DNA of 64,000 nucleotides from Levilactobacillus yonginensis (GCF_003946265.1 NZ_RHNO01000012.1:17382-81381), one strand, 5' to 3'; positions 40,130 through 48,802 are shown, counted from the stretch's first letter. The notes: generated from the letters alone by a model not told the origin. Numbers and translations are program-made.

Positions 40130-41014
40130 ATGACTGAAGAAATCCATTTGGTAATCATTACCGGGATGAGTGGGGCCGGTAAGACGGTCGCCATGCAAAG
40201 TTTTGAAGATTTAGGCTATTTTTGTATTGATAACATGCCCCCTTCGTTGCTGCCAAAATTCTGGGACTTAGTTCGAGAGTCCGGTAAGTTATCGAAGATT
40301 GCTTTAGTGATTGATTTACGTTCACGGGCTTTTTACGATGAAATCGTGCGCATGCTGAATGATGTTGCGGTGCACGGGACTATGAACGCCCAGGTATTAT
40401 TTTTGGATGCTTCGGACGAGGAATTGGTTTCTCGGTACAAAGAGACGCGGCGCTCTCATCCGTTAGCGCGGAATGGTCGTGTGATGGAGGGGATTCAGCG
40501 GGAACGTAAATTGCTGGAGCCCATTCGTCAGGCGGCCCAGTTGGTCATTGATACGACCAAGCTGAGTCCCCGTAAGCTTCGTGAAGAAATTTTCCATAAT
40601 TATGAAACCGAAACGACCCAGGCTTTTCACATTGAGATGATGTCGTTTGGCTTTAAATACGGGTTGCCAATTGATGCTGATATTGTCATGGATGTTCGGT
40701 TTTTACCGAATCCGTACTACTTGCCCGAGCTGCGAGAACAAACGGGATTGGACAAACCAGTGTATGATTATGTGATGAGTCAGCCACAGACTGAAGAGTT
40801 TTATCAACAATTTTTAGGTCTGTTGACAACAATTGTCCCGGGCTACAAAAAAGAAGGAAAATCTAGTCTTACCATTGCTATTGGGTGTACGGGTGGCCAG
40901 CACCGGTCCGTTGCAATTACGGAACGAATCGGCAAGGCCTTAGGGGATGCCTACCCCGTTCACGTGACCCATCGCGATATTGAGAAGCGAAAGGAGTCCG
41001 CTAATCGATCATGA
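40130..41014 (+). CDS. rapZ: RapZ/YvcJ nucleotide-binding protein
   Basis: 294 residues. Walker A GMSGAGKT (about 12-19), DNMPPSLLP and a C-terminal domain with [10 protein letters not shown] (about 252-261) are typical. RapZ in enterobacteria guides GlmZ RNA to RNase E; YvcJ in B. subtilis binds GTP and affects competence. ATG at 40130 has AGGAGGAG before it. It overlaps yvcK by four bases. Confidence 0.93.
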   Translation: MTEEIHLVIITGMSGAGKTVAMQSFEDLGYFCIDNMPPSLLPKFWDLVRESGKLSKIALVIDLRSRAFYDEIVRMLNDVAVHGTMNAQVLFLDASDEELVSRYKETRRSHPLARNGRVMEGIQRERKLLEPIRQAAQLVIDTTKLSPRKLREEIFHNYETETTQAFHIEMMSFGFKYGLPIDADIVMDVRFLPNPYYLPELREQTGLDKPVYDYVMSQPQTEEFYQQFLGLLTTIVPGYKKEGKSSLTIAIGCTGGQHRSVAITERIGKALGDAYPVHVTHRDIEKRKESANRS

Positions 41015-42024
41015 GAGAGGTAATGAACAGCCGCCGACCAAAAATTGTGGTCATTGGTGGAGGAACGGGACTGCCCGTCATTCTGCGTAATTTACGCGAT
41101 CAGGACGTGGATATCACGGCAGTAGTCACCGTTGCTGATGATGGGGGATCGTCCGGTATCATTCGACATTACGTCAACGTAGTGCCGCCTGGAGATATTC
41201 GAAACGTGATGGTGGCGCTAGCTGAGGTCCCTTCAATTTATAAGGAATTGTTCCAATACCGCTTCGAAACGACCGACGATTTCTTTGCAGGGCACGCGAT
41301 CGGTAACTTAATCATTGCGGCTTTGTCCGAAATGCGCGGTGGAATTTTCGATGCCGTTCAGGAGCTGTCTAAGCTGATGCGAGTCAACGGCCACATTTAC
41401 CCGGCCGCCAATGAACCATTGGAGTTACATGCCCAGTTTGATGATGGGAGCACGCTCAGTGGGGAATCGGAAATCACGGCCGCACACAAATTAATCAAGC
41501 GGGTGTGGGTTGAAACGAGTGACCATCACCAGCAACCTCACGCGGTTCAACCAGTGATCGATGCGATTATGAACGCTGACCAAATTGTGCTGGGACCTGG
41601 TAGCTTATTTACCAGTATCCTGCCCAATTTAATGATCGATAGTGTTGGTCAAGCCGTTAAGGAGAGCTCTGCTGAAGTTGTTTACATCTGCAATATCATG
41701 ACGCAGAAGGGTGAAACGGAAAACTTCACGGATGCCGATCACGTTCGGGTTTTGAACAAACATTTAAACACAAACTTTATTGATACTGTATTGGTCAATA
41801 CGCGTAAAGTGCCTGACCAGTACATTGATTACCAGCGCTGGGACGAAATGTCTCAACCGGTCCGACATGATTTTCAGGGACTCCGTGATCAGGGGTGCCG
41901 GGTCATTTCGACCGACTTTTTACAACTACGCGATAATGGGGCGTTCCACAACGGGCAAGAGGTCGTTCACGAACTCTTGAATCTGATTGGGCAGCCACGT
42001 TATCGAATGAAACGGAGGCCTTAA
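41011..42024 (+). CDS. yvcK: YvcK/CofD-like gluconeogenesis factor
   Basis: 337 residues. The N-terminal Rossmann-like motif [13 protein letters not shown] and [12 protein letters not shown], then [10 protein letters not shown] and NAD-sugar-contact region [14 protein letters not shown] mark the YvcK branch. It binds UDP-sugars and affects cell shape and wall synthesis. ATG at 41011 overlaps rapZ (ATGA); a second ATG four codons later is possible. whiA follows after two bases. Confidence 0.93.
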   Translation: MREVMNSRRPKIVVIGGGTGLPVILRNLRDQDVDITAVVTVADDGGSSGIIRHYVNVVPPGDIRNVMVALAEVPSIYKELFQYRFETTDDFFAGHAIGNLIIAALSEMRGGIFDAVQELSKLMRVNGHIYPAANEPLELHAQFDDGSTLSGESEITAAHKLIKRVWVETSDHHQQPHAVQPVIDAIMNADQIVLGPGSLFTSILPNLMIDSVGQAVKESSAEVVYICNIMTQKGETENFTDADHVRVLNKHLNTNFIDTVLVNTRKVPDQYIDYQRWDEMSQPVRHDFQGLRDQGCRVISTDFLQLRDNGAFHNGQEVVHELLNLIGQPRYRMKRRP

Positions 42025-42026
42025 CG

Positions 42027-42965
42027 GTGTCGTATGCCAGTGAAGTCAAAAAAGAATTAACCACCCTCGAGGTTCATCGGGAGAACGCAAAGGCCGAGCT
42101 GGTCGCGTTGATTCGGATGAACGGGGCGCTAGGTCTTGCTAATCACCGCTTTGTCTTGAACGTGCAGACAGAAAATCCAGCGATTGCGCGTCGGATGTAC
42201 CAATTGCTCAAACAGTTTTACGACTTGGAGAGTGAACTGTTAGTTCGTCGAAAGATGAAATTAAAGAAGAATAATCTGTACATTGTTCGGGTTAAAACTG
42301 GCGTGACGGAGGTTTTATCTGATTTAGGAATTTTCGACGGGATGCAGCTCTTAGAGTCAGTTCCAAAGGAAATTTTTGATGATGATATGCGGGTTCGGTC
42401 CTATCTCCGTGGGGCCTTTCTGGCCGGTGGGTCCGTGAACAATCCCGAAACCAGTCGGTATCATTTGGAGATTTACTCTTTGTATGAGGAGCATAACCAG
42501 ATGATTGCTGAGATGATGAACCGTTATAACTTAAATGCACGGACAATTGTCCGCCGTAGTGGGTACATCACTTACCTGAAGGGTGCCGAGAAAATTGCGG
42601 ACTTTCTTTCACTGATCGGTGCGACGACGGCAATGCTCCGCTTTGAAGATGTTCGGATCATGCGGGACATGCGGAATTCCGTCAATCGCTTGGTAAACTG
42701 CGAGAATGCTAACCTGGATAAGGTGGCCAACGCGTCGACCCGTCAAATCGATAACATCCAGTTTATCGAGGCAACCGTGGGGTTAGGACAACTGCCCACT
42801 AAACTACGGGAAGTGGCAGAGACCCGGCTAGCACATACGGAAGTCAGCTTGAAAGAGTTAGGCGACCTGGTACCCGGTGGGCCAATCTCAAAGTCTGGGA
42901 TCAATCATCGTTTACGTAAGATCAATGACTATGCAAAACAGTTAAGGGAAGAGGCTTCGGCCTAA
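42027..42965 (+). CDS. whiA: DNA-binding protein WhiA
   Basis: 312 residues. The N-terminal LAGLIDADG-like domain lacks nuclease acids; [28 protein letters not shown] is the conserved region. A C-terminal helix-turn-helix has [27 protein letters not shown]. WhiA affects cell division and chromosome segregation in Firmicutes. Start is GTG with GGAGG upstream, two bases after the yvcK stop. A long bidirectional hairpin follows. Confidence 0.95.
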   Translation: MSYASEVKKELTTLEVHRENAKAELVALIRMNGALGLANHRFVLNVQTENPAIARRMYQLLKQFYDLESELLVRRKMKLKKNNLYIVRVKTGVTEVLSDLGIFDGMQLLESVPKEIFDDDMRVRSYLRGAFLAGGSVNNPETSRYHLEIYSLYEEHNQMIAEMMNRYNLNARTIVRRSGYITYLKGAEKIADFLSLIGATTAMLRFEDVRIMRDMRNSVNRLVNCENANLDKVANASTRQIDNIQFIEATVGLGQLPTKLREVAETRLAHTEVSLKELGDLVPGGPISKSGINHRLRKINDYAKQLREEASA

Positions 42966-43025
42966 ATAAAAGCGTCACTGACATTTCGGCAAGGAAGCCT
43001 GCTGAAATGGCGGTGACGCTTTTAT
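42965..43025. terminator. Long bidirectional hairpin terminator after whiA
   Basis: About 29 bp of stem: AATAAAAGCGTCAC... at 42965 pairs with ...GTGACGCTTTTATT ending at 43025; three or four wobble/mismatch positions are in the middle. A- and T-runs on both sides allow use from both strands. Confidence 0.85.
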
Positions 43026-43159
43026 TCTGGGGCCAGACTGGTTCCGAGAAGTAGTTAATTAATGAAAACGCTACCATTATATAGACAACTAATTGGTGGG
43101 CCAATCGTCATGGCCGCCGGGCTGACGATTTTCAGTTGGGGATGTTATCGTGGAAGCAC

Positions 43160-43195
43160 AAAAAAACACCACTGGCCGTTAGCCAATGGTGTTTT
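43160..43195 (-). terminator. Terminator of clpP
   Basis: AAACACCACTGGC/GCCAATGGTGTTT stem; the plus A-run at 43160-43166 is the U-tract for the minus strand. Confidence 0.85.
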
Positions 43196-43202
43196 GAAGA
43201 AA

Positions 43203-43799
43203 TTACTTCTTTTGTTCACTACTGTTAGTCATGATGTGGTCGATCAAACCATAATCGACGGCTTCTTGAGCACTCAAGTAGTTATCCCGTTCAGTATCTT
43301 GATTCAGACGCTCAACTGGTTGACCAGAATTATCAGCCAAGATTTGGTTGATTAATTGACGAGTCTTCAAGATTTCACGAGCAGCAATTTCAATTTCAGT
43401 CTGTTGCCCTTGGGCACCACCGGATGGTTGGTGAATCATCACTTGGGCGTGAGGCAATGCAAACCGCTTGCCCTTAGTCCCGGATGAAGCCAAAACACTG
43501 GCCATGGAAGCTGCCATCCCCAACGTAATCGTTTGAACGTCGGATTGGATGAAGTTCATGGTATCGTAAATGGCTAAGCCGGAAGAAACCACACCACCAG
43601 GTGAGTTGATGTAAAGTGAAATGTCCTTGGTGGAGTCTTGGGCGTCCAAGAAGAGCAACTGTGCAATGATGGCGTTGGCCATGTCATCTTCGATGGGACC
43701 TGATAACATGATGATCCGGTCCTTTAATAGTCGTGAATAGATATCATAAGCCCGTTCGCCACGGGATGATTGTTCAATAACTGTTGGTACTAAATTCAT
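43203..43799 (-). CDS. clpP: ATP-dependent Clp protease proteolytic subunit
   Basis: 198 residues. The catalytic Ser is in [14 protein letters not shown] (about 98), His in [17 protein letters not shown] (about 123) and Asp in [12 protein letters not shown] (about 172). ClpP forms the double-heptamer peptidase for ClpX/ClpC/ClpE. It is a minus-strand gene of its own. A CtsR operator lies in the 5' region, as in other lactobacilli. Confidence 0.97.
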   Translation of the reverse strand: MNLVPTVIEQSSRGERAYDIYSRLLKDRIIMLSGPIEDDMANAIIAQLLFLDAQDSTKDISLYINSPGGVVSSGLAIYDTMNFIQSDVQTITLGMAASMASVLASSGTKGKRFALPHAQVMIHQPSGGAQGQQTEIEIAAREILKTRQLINQILADNSGQPVERLNQDTERDNYLSAQEAVDYGLIDHIMTNSSEQKK

Positions 43800-43869
43800 G
43801 ACAAGATAGCCTCCCTTTTTGCTTTTAAATGGCTAGCAGTTTGCTAACATGGTGCTAGTTTACCGCTAA

Positions 43870-43934
43870 GGTCAGGGTAGGTCAAACAATTAGACTCTGT
43901 TAATTCCCCTAACCTTTTGACTAAAACTATCATA
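43870..43934 (-). promoter_or_regulatory. clpP promoter with CtsR operator
   Basis: On the plus strand GGTCAGG-GTA-GGTCAAA (43870-43886) matches the CtsR heptad direct repeat (GGTCAAA-N3-GGTCAAA) with two changes in the first half. The minus-strand -10 is TATGAT (plus 43929-43934) with TGT before it, an extended -10. The operator is about 45 bases downstream of the -10. More GGTCA/TGACC half-sites occur at 43975-44005. Confidence 0.7.
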
Positions 43935-44071
43935 ACAGAGTTTACTTAAACGTCACGTATTCTGTCACATCTTTTGACCACTTACGTCAACTGACCGACC
44001 ACTCGCGCTACAACCATTTTCTTTCCGGAAGAGGTGTGGTTTACTAGGATTAACGAAAAGGGGGTGGAGAC

Positions 44072-44515
44072 TTGAAGGTCCACGTTGAAATTGATGGCGA
44101 ACTGACTGAACCAGAAGTGGTGATCAAAGCACCGACGGCAGCAACAGCTGACCAATTGCAAGCAGCCCTAACGGCGGTTCAGGCGCCATTGACCATCACT
44201 CTGAGTCAGCGGGGAAGCCATTACCAAGTGAATCTGGCGGAGGTGCTATTCTTCGAAGTGGCTGATCATCAGGTGACTGTGCATACGGCTTCAGAGATGT
44301 ACAGTACGCGTCGACCATTGACTGAATTGGCCAGCGATTTGCCGGCTAACTTCCAACGGGTCTCCAAGTCTGCCATCCTCAACCGTGACCAAGTTTTATC
44401 GCTCACCAAATCAGTGACGGGTAACCTGGTTCACTTTCAAAAATCACACAAGCAGCTCTACGTCTCACGGCGATTCTATAAGGCCCTGCAGATAGCATTA
44501 GAGCGAAAGGGGTAG
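44072..44515 (+). CDS. LytTR-family DNA-binding protein
   Basis: 147 residues. The C-terminal LytTR domain (about 45-145) has VNLAEVLFFEVADHQVTVHT, MYSTRRPLTELASDLP and FQRVSKSAILNRDQVLSL. The N-terminus (about 1-45) is a short beta/alpha part (MKVHVEIDGELTEPEVVI) and not a receiver domain, so no phosphorylation input is seen. The start is TTG with a GGGGGTGGAG site. The LiaF-like gene follows after seven bases. Such stand-alone LytTR regulators usually control their own operon, which is inferred here. Confidence 0.85.
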   Translation: MKVHVEIDGELTEPEVVIKAPTAATADQLQAALTAVQAPLTITLSQRGSHYQVNLAEVLFFEVADHQVTVHTASEMYSTRRPLTELASDLPANFQRVSKSAILNRDQVLSLTKSVTGNLVHFQKSHKQLYVSRRFYKALQIALERKG

Positions 44516-44522
44516 GTTAATT

Positions 44523-45248
44523 ATGCATCGAAATTGGTTCTGGGGTGTCTTCCTAGTTTTGGCGGCCGGTATTTTGGTCACCAGTCAGCTGGGCATTCTG
44601 ACGTATCACATTGGATTTTGGACGCTATTAGTTGCCATGTTTTTAGTGGCAGCATTAGTGGAAAGTTTGATTCACTTTGCCGTGTCGGGGACGGTGTTTT
44701 CGTTGGCCTTTCTGGCAATTATTTTTGCCAAGCCATTGGGGATCACTGCGCTAGCACCTTGGACGATTTTAGGGGCCGCACTGTTATTGACGGCTGGTTT
44801 GTCTATGATTATCAAGCCACGGTGGCGTTGGCGGCGACAAGTTCGATTTGCTGAGAAGTCTTGGCATCATGGTGATAATCATCATTGGCAGGAGGAAGAC
44901 ATTGCTAGCTTGACGGAAGATGATGCCGTGGTGAATGTGAATATGAGTAGTAGTATTCGCTACCTGCAGTCAACGAACTTTCAGCGGGCAGCCATTCGCG
45001 TCAACATGGGGAATGCCAAGGTTTATCTGGACAACGTCGCACTGAGTGAGGACGGGGCGACCATCCTCGTAGACGCCTCGTTTGGTGGAATTGAACTTTA
45101 CTTGCCACGGACTTGGAACATTGAGACGGATGTCGATACGAACTTTGGTGCCGTCGGTGAGAAAGGGGTTCAAGAAACGGGGGACGGTCCGGTGGTACGG
45201 ATTCAAGGAAGTGTTTCGTTTGGTAGTGTTTCATTAATTTACGTTTAA
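44523..45248 (+). CDS. LiaF-like membrane protein
   Basis: 241 residues. Four hydrophobic segments (about 5-100) precede a C-terminal beta-rich domain (about 130-241; MSSSIRYLQSTNFQRAAIRVNMGNAKVYLDNV... FGGIELYLPRTWNIETDVDTNFGAVGEKG) like the LiaF/DUF2154-type C-domain. LiaF of B. subtilis is a negative regulator of the LiaRS envelope-stress kinase. Here it is linked to a LytTR regulator and no kinase. The function is inferred only from this. Confidence 0.78.
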   Translation: MHRNWFWGVFLVLAAGILVTSQLGILTYHIGFWTLLVAMFLVAALVESLIHFAVSGTVFSLAFLAIIFAKPLGITALAPWTILGAALLLTAGLSMIIKPRWRWRRQVRFAEKSWHHGDNHHWQEEDIASLTEDDAVVNVNMSSSIRYLQSTNFQRAAIRVNMGNAKVYLDNVALSEDGATILVDASFGGIELYLPRTWNIETDVDTNFGAVGEKGVQETGDGPVVRIQGSVSFGSVSLIYV

Positions 45249-45276
45249 GCTCAGCAGAAAATATTTACCCGACCCC

Positions 45277-45305
45277 TTGAATTTATATTCAGCATCAGGT
45301 ATAGT
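45277..45305 (+). promoter_or_regulatory. Promoter of first tRNA-Arg
   Basis: -35 TTGAAT (45277-45282), 17-base spacer, -10 TATAGT (45300-45305). The same layout is found before the second tRNA. Confidence 0.75.
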
Positions 45306-45336
45306 AATTAGGTGCTCAAAAAGCCGATGCTGTTTT

Positions 45337-45408
45337 GCGCCCGTAGTGTAATGGATCGCACGTAAGATTCCGGTTCTTGAAATGGGGGTTCGATTCCCTC
45401 CGGGCGCA
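45337..45408 (+). tRNA. tRNA-Arg (anticodon CCG), copy 1
   Basis: 72 nt with a seven-base-pair acceptor stem (GCGCCCG/CGGGCGC), D-stem GTGT/GCAC, anticodon loop TTCCGGT giving anticodon CCG (codon CGG, Arg) and T-arm GGGGG-TTCGATT-CCCTC. CCA is not encoded. The sequence is identical to the copy at 46217. Confidence 0.93.
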
Positions 45409-45415
45409 TCAGTTG

Positions 45416-45446
45416 CCGCAACGTTGCCTAACGTTGCGGTTTTTTT
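45416..45446 (+). terminator. Terminator after tRNA-Arg copy 1
   Basis: CCGCAACGTT/AACGTTGCGG stem followed by seven T residues. Confidence 0.9.
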
Positions 45447-45449
45447 GTC

Positions 45450-45482
45450 CAAAAAAACGTGGTGGAGAAATTCCCACCACGT
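45450..45482 (-). terminator. Terminator of the ECF S-component gene
   Basis: ACGTGGTGG/CCACCACGT stem; the plus A-run at 45450-45457 gives the U-tract on the minus strand. Confidence 0.88.
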
Positions 45483-45488
45483 TGCGTA

Positions 45489-46088
45489 TTAAACATTCAG
45501 TTGATCCCAGCGCTTGCGCAACGTGCCCGCAATTAACGGCGCGACGAGCACATCAAGGATGAATTCAGGAACGGCATTGGTGACTAAGGAAATCATTAGG
45601 ACGTATCCTAAAGTTTGATTGCCTTTTGCGCCGAAGGCTGAGGCAACTTCGGGCGTTTGATAGAATAAGTAAACTAGTCCTAGAACCAGGAGACTGTTGA
45701 CCAGAGCAGCACAGCCAGCGCCTAGTTGCATGGCGTGACGATCGGACCACTGATGGTGCCGCGCCCACAGAAAGAGTCCACCAGCGGCCAAACCCATTAG
45801 GAAACGGGGAAGTACCGAGATCAATGGATTCGTAAAGATTAAGGGCGCAACGGGACTTGAAGGCCAGGTGAAAGCCCGAATGAATGTAAGGAGTCCCCAG
45901 AATAGGCCAATGGCCATGCCATCCTTAGGGCCTAGTGCGGTCCCGGCTACAATGACCGTTAGGCCGATCAGGGTCATGCTAAAGGGTCCTAACGGAATAT
46001 AGCCCAGGAAGGGTAAAATATTTTGGAGCAAAACAATCGCCATCAGTAGGGCGTCCACTACCAAGCGAAAGGTCTTATGTCGCGTCAT
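45489..46088 (-). CDS. ECF transporter S component (vitamin uptake; possibly pantothenate)
   Basis: 199 residues from ATG at 46088, which has GGAGG ten bases before it; a longer frame upstream lacks a ribosome site. Five to six hydrophobic segments are present, with the S-component pattern LGYIPLGPFSMTLIGLTVIVAGTALGPKDGMAIGLFWGLL and NPLISVLPRFLMGLAAGGLF. S components bind a vitamin and dock on the shared EcfAA'T energising module, not encoded here. The LGPxxG and PLISVLPR patterns recall PanT, but I cannot fix the substrate. It lies on the minus strand between two identical tRNA-Arg genes. Confidence 0.75.
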   Translation of the reverse strand: MTRHKTFRLVVDALLMAIVLLQNILPFLGYIPLGPFSMTLIGLTVIVAGTALGPKDGMAIGLFWGLLTFIRAFTWPSSPVAPLIFTNPLISVLPRFLMGLAAGGLFLWARHHQWSDRHAMQLGAGCAALVNSLLVLGLVYLFYQTPEVASAFGAKGNQTLGYVLMISLVTNAVPEFILDVLVAPLIAGTLRKRWDQLNV

Positions 46089-46121
46089 CTGTTGAAACCT
46101 CCACGAAAAGTTAATGCCGTT

Positions 46122-46130
46122 ATTATAGCA
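46122..46130 (-). promoter_or_regulatory. Extended -10 promoter of the ECF S-component gene
   Basis: Minus-strand TGC-TATAAT (plus 46122-46130), about 34 bases before the ATG. It is divergent from the promoter of the second tRNA-Arg. Confidence 0.6.
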
Positions 46131-46159
46131 TGTTTTTCGCGACAAAAAGAGAAATCGTC

Positions 46160-46188
46160 TTGTATTTTTATCCAATATCAGTTATAGT
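46160..46188 (+). promoter_or_regulatory. Promoter of second tRNA-Arg
   Basis: -35 TTGTAT (46160-46165), 17-base spacer, -10 TATAGT (46183-46188), followed by TAAT as in the first copy. Confidence 0.75.
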
Positions 46189-46216
46189 AATAAATGTGTT
46201 GTTTAGCACAGGTTAT

Positions 46217-46288
46217 GCGCCCGTAGTGTAATGGATCGCACGTAAGATTCCGGTTCTTGAAATGGGGGTTCGATTCCCTCCGGGCGCA
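46217..46288 (+). tRNA. tRNA-Arg (anticodon CCG), copy 2
   Basis: Identical over all 72 nt to the tRNA-Arg at 45337-45408 and in the same orientation. The flanks diverge right after the acceptor stem. Confidence 0.93.
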
Positions 46289-46301
46289 TTCGCAAAGCGG
46301 T

Positions 46302-46333
46302 CGAGTCTGAGGTTTTCTCAGGCTCGTTTTTTT
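46302..46333 (+). terminator. Terminator after tRNA-Arg copy 2
   Basis: CGAGTCTGAG/CTCAGGCTCG stem with GTTTT loop, then seven T residues. Confidence 0.9.
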
Positions 46334-46343
46334 ATTATCTTAA

Positions 46344-46408
46344 TTGTAAAGGCTTTCACAAATTAAGCGGTGTAAGTGCTTGCTAAAGTGGCTGCTGGAG
46401 CATATAAT
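46344..46408 (+). promoter_or_regulatory. cggR-gap operon promoter with Rex/cre-like palindrome
   Basis: -35 TTGCTA (46380-46385), 17-base spacer, perfect -10 TATAAT (46403-46408). Upstream, TTGTAAAGGCTTTCACAA (46344-46361) matches the Rex box TTGTGAAnnnnTTCACAA at 13 of 14 fixed positions. The inner TGTAAAGGCTTTCA (46345-46358) also matches the cre consensus with one change in the CG core. A GC-rich inverted repeat (46450-46483) lies further on in the leader. Confidence 0.65.
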
Positions 46409-46449
46409 TCTTAACTGTAAGGTTGGCTTGGGTTGGCCTTCAATTTTTT

Positions 46450-46483
46450 GACCAGGGTGGGCGTTATTTAGCCACCACTGGTC
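46450..46483 (+). repeat. Inverted repeat in the cggR leader
   Basis: GACCAGGGTGGGC (46450-46462) and GCCACCACTGGTC (46471-46483) pair around GTTATTTA, with one bulge. There is no T-run, so it is not a terminator. It may be a leader hairpin or part of the CggR operator. Confidence 0.5.
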
Positions 46484-46512
46484 GGTTACTGTCCCACTAG
46501 GAGGTAAGCAGG

Positions 46513-47541
46513 ATGCAGGATGATTGGCAGTGGGTAGAAGCAATTATGCCCCAAATGGTTGAAAAGCTGACCAACCGCTTCCGCATGCTACAGGGTGTTG
46601 CAAATCTCCAACCAGTTGGGCGGCGGACCTTGGCGTTGAACCTGAATTGTTCAGAACGAACAGTTCGTACAACGACGGATTCTCTGGCAGACCTGGGTTT
46701 CATTCAGATGTCTGTGAAGGGGATGCAGGTCACCGCCGCTGGTCAGCGCGTGTTGCGTGGCTTGGTTCCGGTCATGAATGATTTGGCTGGTAGACAGCAG
46801 CGTGAACAGGATCTGGCTAAGAAGCTAGGAATTGCTCACGTCACAATCGTGGCAGGAGACAGTACCACGGCAACTGGCTCATTGGTTGGTATGGCACAGG
46901 CAACTGGTCAAATTCTCGGTGAGCACCTGCCGGCTGGGAAGAATACACTGGCGGTCATGGGTGGTCACACGATGGCGACCGTGGCAGATATTTTGACGCC
47001 AGCACTCGCAACTAATCGACAGTTACTGTTTGTGCCAGCTCGGGGTGGTGTGGGTGAATCTCCCGCTATTCAAGCGAACGCAGTAGCTGCACGGATGGCT
47101 CAGCGAACGAATGGCGATTTTCGACAACTTTACGTTCCTGAGCAGTTGACCAGTGCCACATATAAACCGCTGTTTGCGGAGCCATCGATTCATGAGGTAC
47201 TCCAATTGATTGCCCACAGTAATGTGGTCGTTCACGGGATTGGCCAGGCACTAGTCATGGCCAAGCGACGGAAAATGACGCCACACGTCATTGATGATTT
47301 GACGGCTGCCCACGCGGTGGGTGAGGCCTTTGGTTATTTCTTTGATGACGCGGGTCACGTGGTTAGTAAATTTCCGCGAATCGGCCTGGAAATTGGCGAT
47401 TTAGCCGCTAAGCAATTAGTCGTTGCGGTTGCCGGAGGTGCCGAAAAGGGTGCCGCCATCGCAGCGTACATGCACTTAGCGCCAGCACAGACTTGGTTAA
47501 TAACTGATGAAGGTGCTGCTGACTTTGTTTTAAAAAAGTGA
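46513..47541 (+). CDS. cggR: Central glycolytic genes regulator CggR
   Basis: 342 residues, SorC/DeoR-like. The N-terminal winged helix (about 18-75, GRRTLALNLNCSERTVRTTTDSLADLG) is followed by a sugar-phosphate-binding domain (about 95-342; VVAGDSTTATG, GGHTMATVADIL, HGIGQAL). CggR represses the gap operon and responds to fructose-1,6-bisphosphate. AGGAGG lies eight bases before the ATG. Its place just before gap is the usual one. Confidence 0.93.
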   Translation: MQDDWQWVEAIMPQMVEKLTNRFRMLQGVANLQPVGRRTLALNLNCSERTVRTTTDSLADLGFIQMSVKGMQVTAAGQRVLRGLVPVMNDLAGRQQREQDLAKKLGIAHVTIVAGDSTTATGSLVGMAQATGQILGEHLPAGKNTLAVMGGHTMATVADILTPALATNRQLLFVPARGGVGESPAIQANAVAARMAQRTNGDFRQLYVPEQLTSATYKPLFAEPSIHEVLQLIAHSNVVVHGIGQALVMAKRRKMTPHVIDDLTAAHAVGEAFGYFFDDAGHVVSKFPRIGLEIGDLAAKQLVVAVAGGAEKGAAIAAYMHLAPAQTWLITDEGAADFVLKK

Positions 47542-47610
47542 TACACTAAATCTGTATTGCTTTTTAAAAAAATTATTCTTTATTTGCTTCCTGAAGGAGG
47601 AAATCACAGT

Positions 47611-48621
47611 ATGACTGTAAAGATTGGTATTAATGGTTTCGGACGTATCGGCCGTTTGGCTTTCAAGCGGATTCACGAACTCCACTCAAGTGACATCGAA
47701 GTTGTTGCCATCAATGATTTGACGACACCCTCAATGTTAGCTTACTTGTTGAAGTATGACTCAACTCATGGCCGTTTCCCTGGCGAAGTTTCCGCTACGG
47801 ACACGGGTATCGTGGTTGACGGTAAGGAATACCCTGTTTACGCTGAACCAAAGGCGCAAAACATTCCTTGGGTCAAGAATGACGGTGTTGATTTCGTTCT
47901 CGAATGTACCGGTTTCTACACTTCTGAAGAAAAGGCTCACGCCCACATCGAAGCTGGTGTTAAGCGGGTATTAGTATCTGCTCCAGCCGGTCCTATCACG
48001 ACTGTTGTTCCAGGCGTTAACTTGGATCAATTGACGAAGGATGACATTATCGTTTCTGCTGGTTCTTGCACGACCAACTGCTTGGCCCCAATGGCTTACT
48101 TCCTGAACAAGGAATTCGGCATCAAGGCTGGTACGATGACGACTATTCATGCCTTCACTTCTACCCAAATGATTTTGGATGGACCTCGTGGCAAGAAGAT
48201 GCGTAACAACCGTACTGCAAGCATCAACACCATTCCTCACTCAACTGGTGCTGCTAAGGCTATCGGTTTGGTTATCCCTGAATTGAAGGGTAAGTTACAA
48301 GGACATGCACAACGTGTTGGTGTTGTTGATGGTTCTTTGACTGAATTAGTAGCTGTCCTTGACAAGAAGGTTACTGCTGACGAAATCAACGATGCTATCA
48401 AGAAGCACACTGAAGGCAACGATGCCTTTGGTTACAACGGTGACGAAATTGTGTCAACTGACATCATCGATGATGACCACGGTTCTGTCTTTGACCCAAC
48501 CCAAACGGAAGTTACGACTGCCGGTGACACCCAATTAGTTAAGACTGTTGCTTGGTACGACAACGAATGGGGCTTCACTTGCAACATGGTACGGACGTTA
48601 TTGCACTTTGCAACGCTCTAA
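47611..48621 (+). CDS. gap: Glyceraldehyde-3-phosphate dehydrogenase
   Basis: 336 residues. NAD-binding [12 protein letters not shown] (about 9-20), catalytic Cys in [12 protein letters not shown] (about 153) and WYDNEWGF near the C-terminus are intact. It makes 1,3-bisphosphoglycerate with NADH. ATG at 47611 has AAGGAGG ten bases before; the frame is open 54 bases upstream but lacks a site there. Codon use is highly biased. A terminator follows before pgk. Confidence 0.96.
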   Translation: MTVKIGINGFGRIGRLAFKRIHELHSSDIEVVAINDLTTPSMLAYLLKYDSTHGRFPGEVSATDTGIVVDGKEYPVYAEPKAQNIPWVKNDGVDFVLECTGFYTSEEKAHAHIEAGVKRVLVSAPAGPITTVVPGVNLDQLTKDDIIVSAGSCTTNCLAPMAYFLNKEFGIKAGTMTTIHAFTSTQMILDGPRGKKMRNNRTASINTIPHSTGAAKAIGLVIPELKGKLQGHAQRVGVVDGSLTELVAVLDKKVTADEINDAIKKHTEGNDAFGYNGDEIVSTDIIDDDHGSVFDPTQTEVTTAGDTQLVKTVAWYDNEWGFTCNMVRTLLHFATL

Positions 48622-48662
48622 TCCCAATGTTGCGGCGTAAGTCGTAAAATAGGCTCGATGAG

Positions 48663-48699
48663 ACGCGGCGGGGGGAGGAATTTCTCCGTCGCGTTTTTT
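48663..48699 (+). terminator. Terminator after gap
   Basis: ACGCGGCGG/CCGTCGCGT stem with a purine-rich loop and six T residues. Confidence 0.85.
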
Positions 48700-48724
48700 G
48701 TTGGGTGAGTTCCACACAAGTTCT

Positions 48725-48753
48725 TTGAATTTCGAGAATAAGTGCTGTATATT
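48725..48753 (+). promoter_or_regulatory. pgk promoter
   Basis: -35 TTGAAT (48725-48730), 17-base spacer, -10 TATATT (48748-48753), 50 bases before the start. Confidence 0.75.
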
Positions 48754-48802
48754 GTGAAAGTAATCTTAAAAGATAATATCCATTCAAGGAGGTTTTTCTA
48801 AA

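Noticed and set aside
45337..46288. Prophage or island integrated at tRNA-Arg
   Set aside because: Only one transporter gene lies between the tRNAs and no integrase is present.
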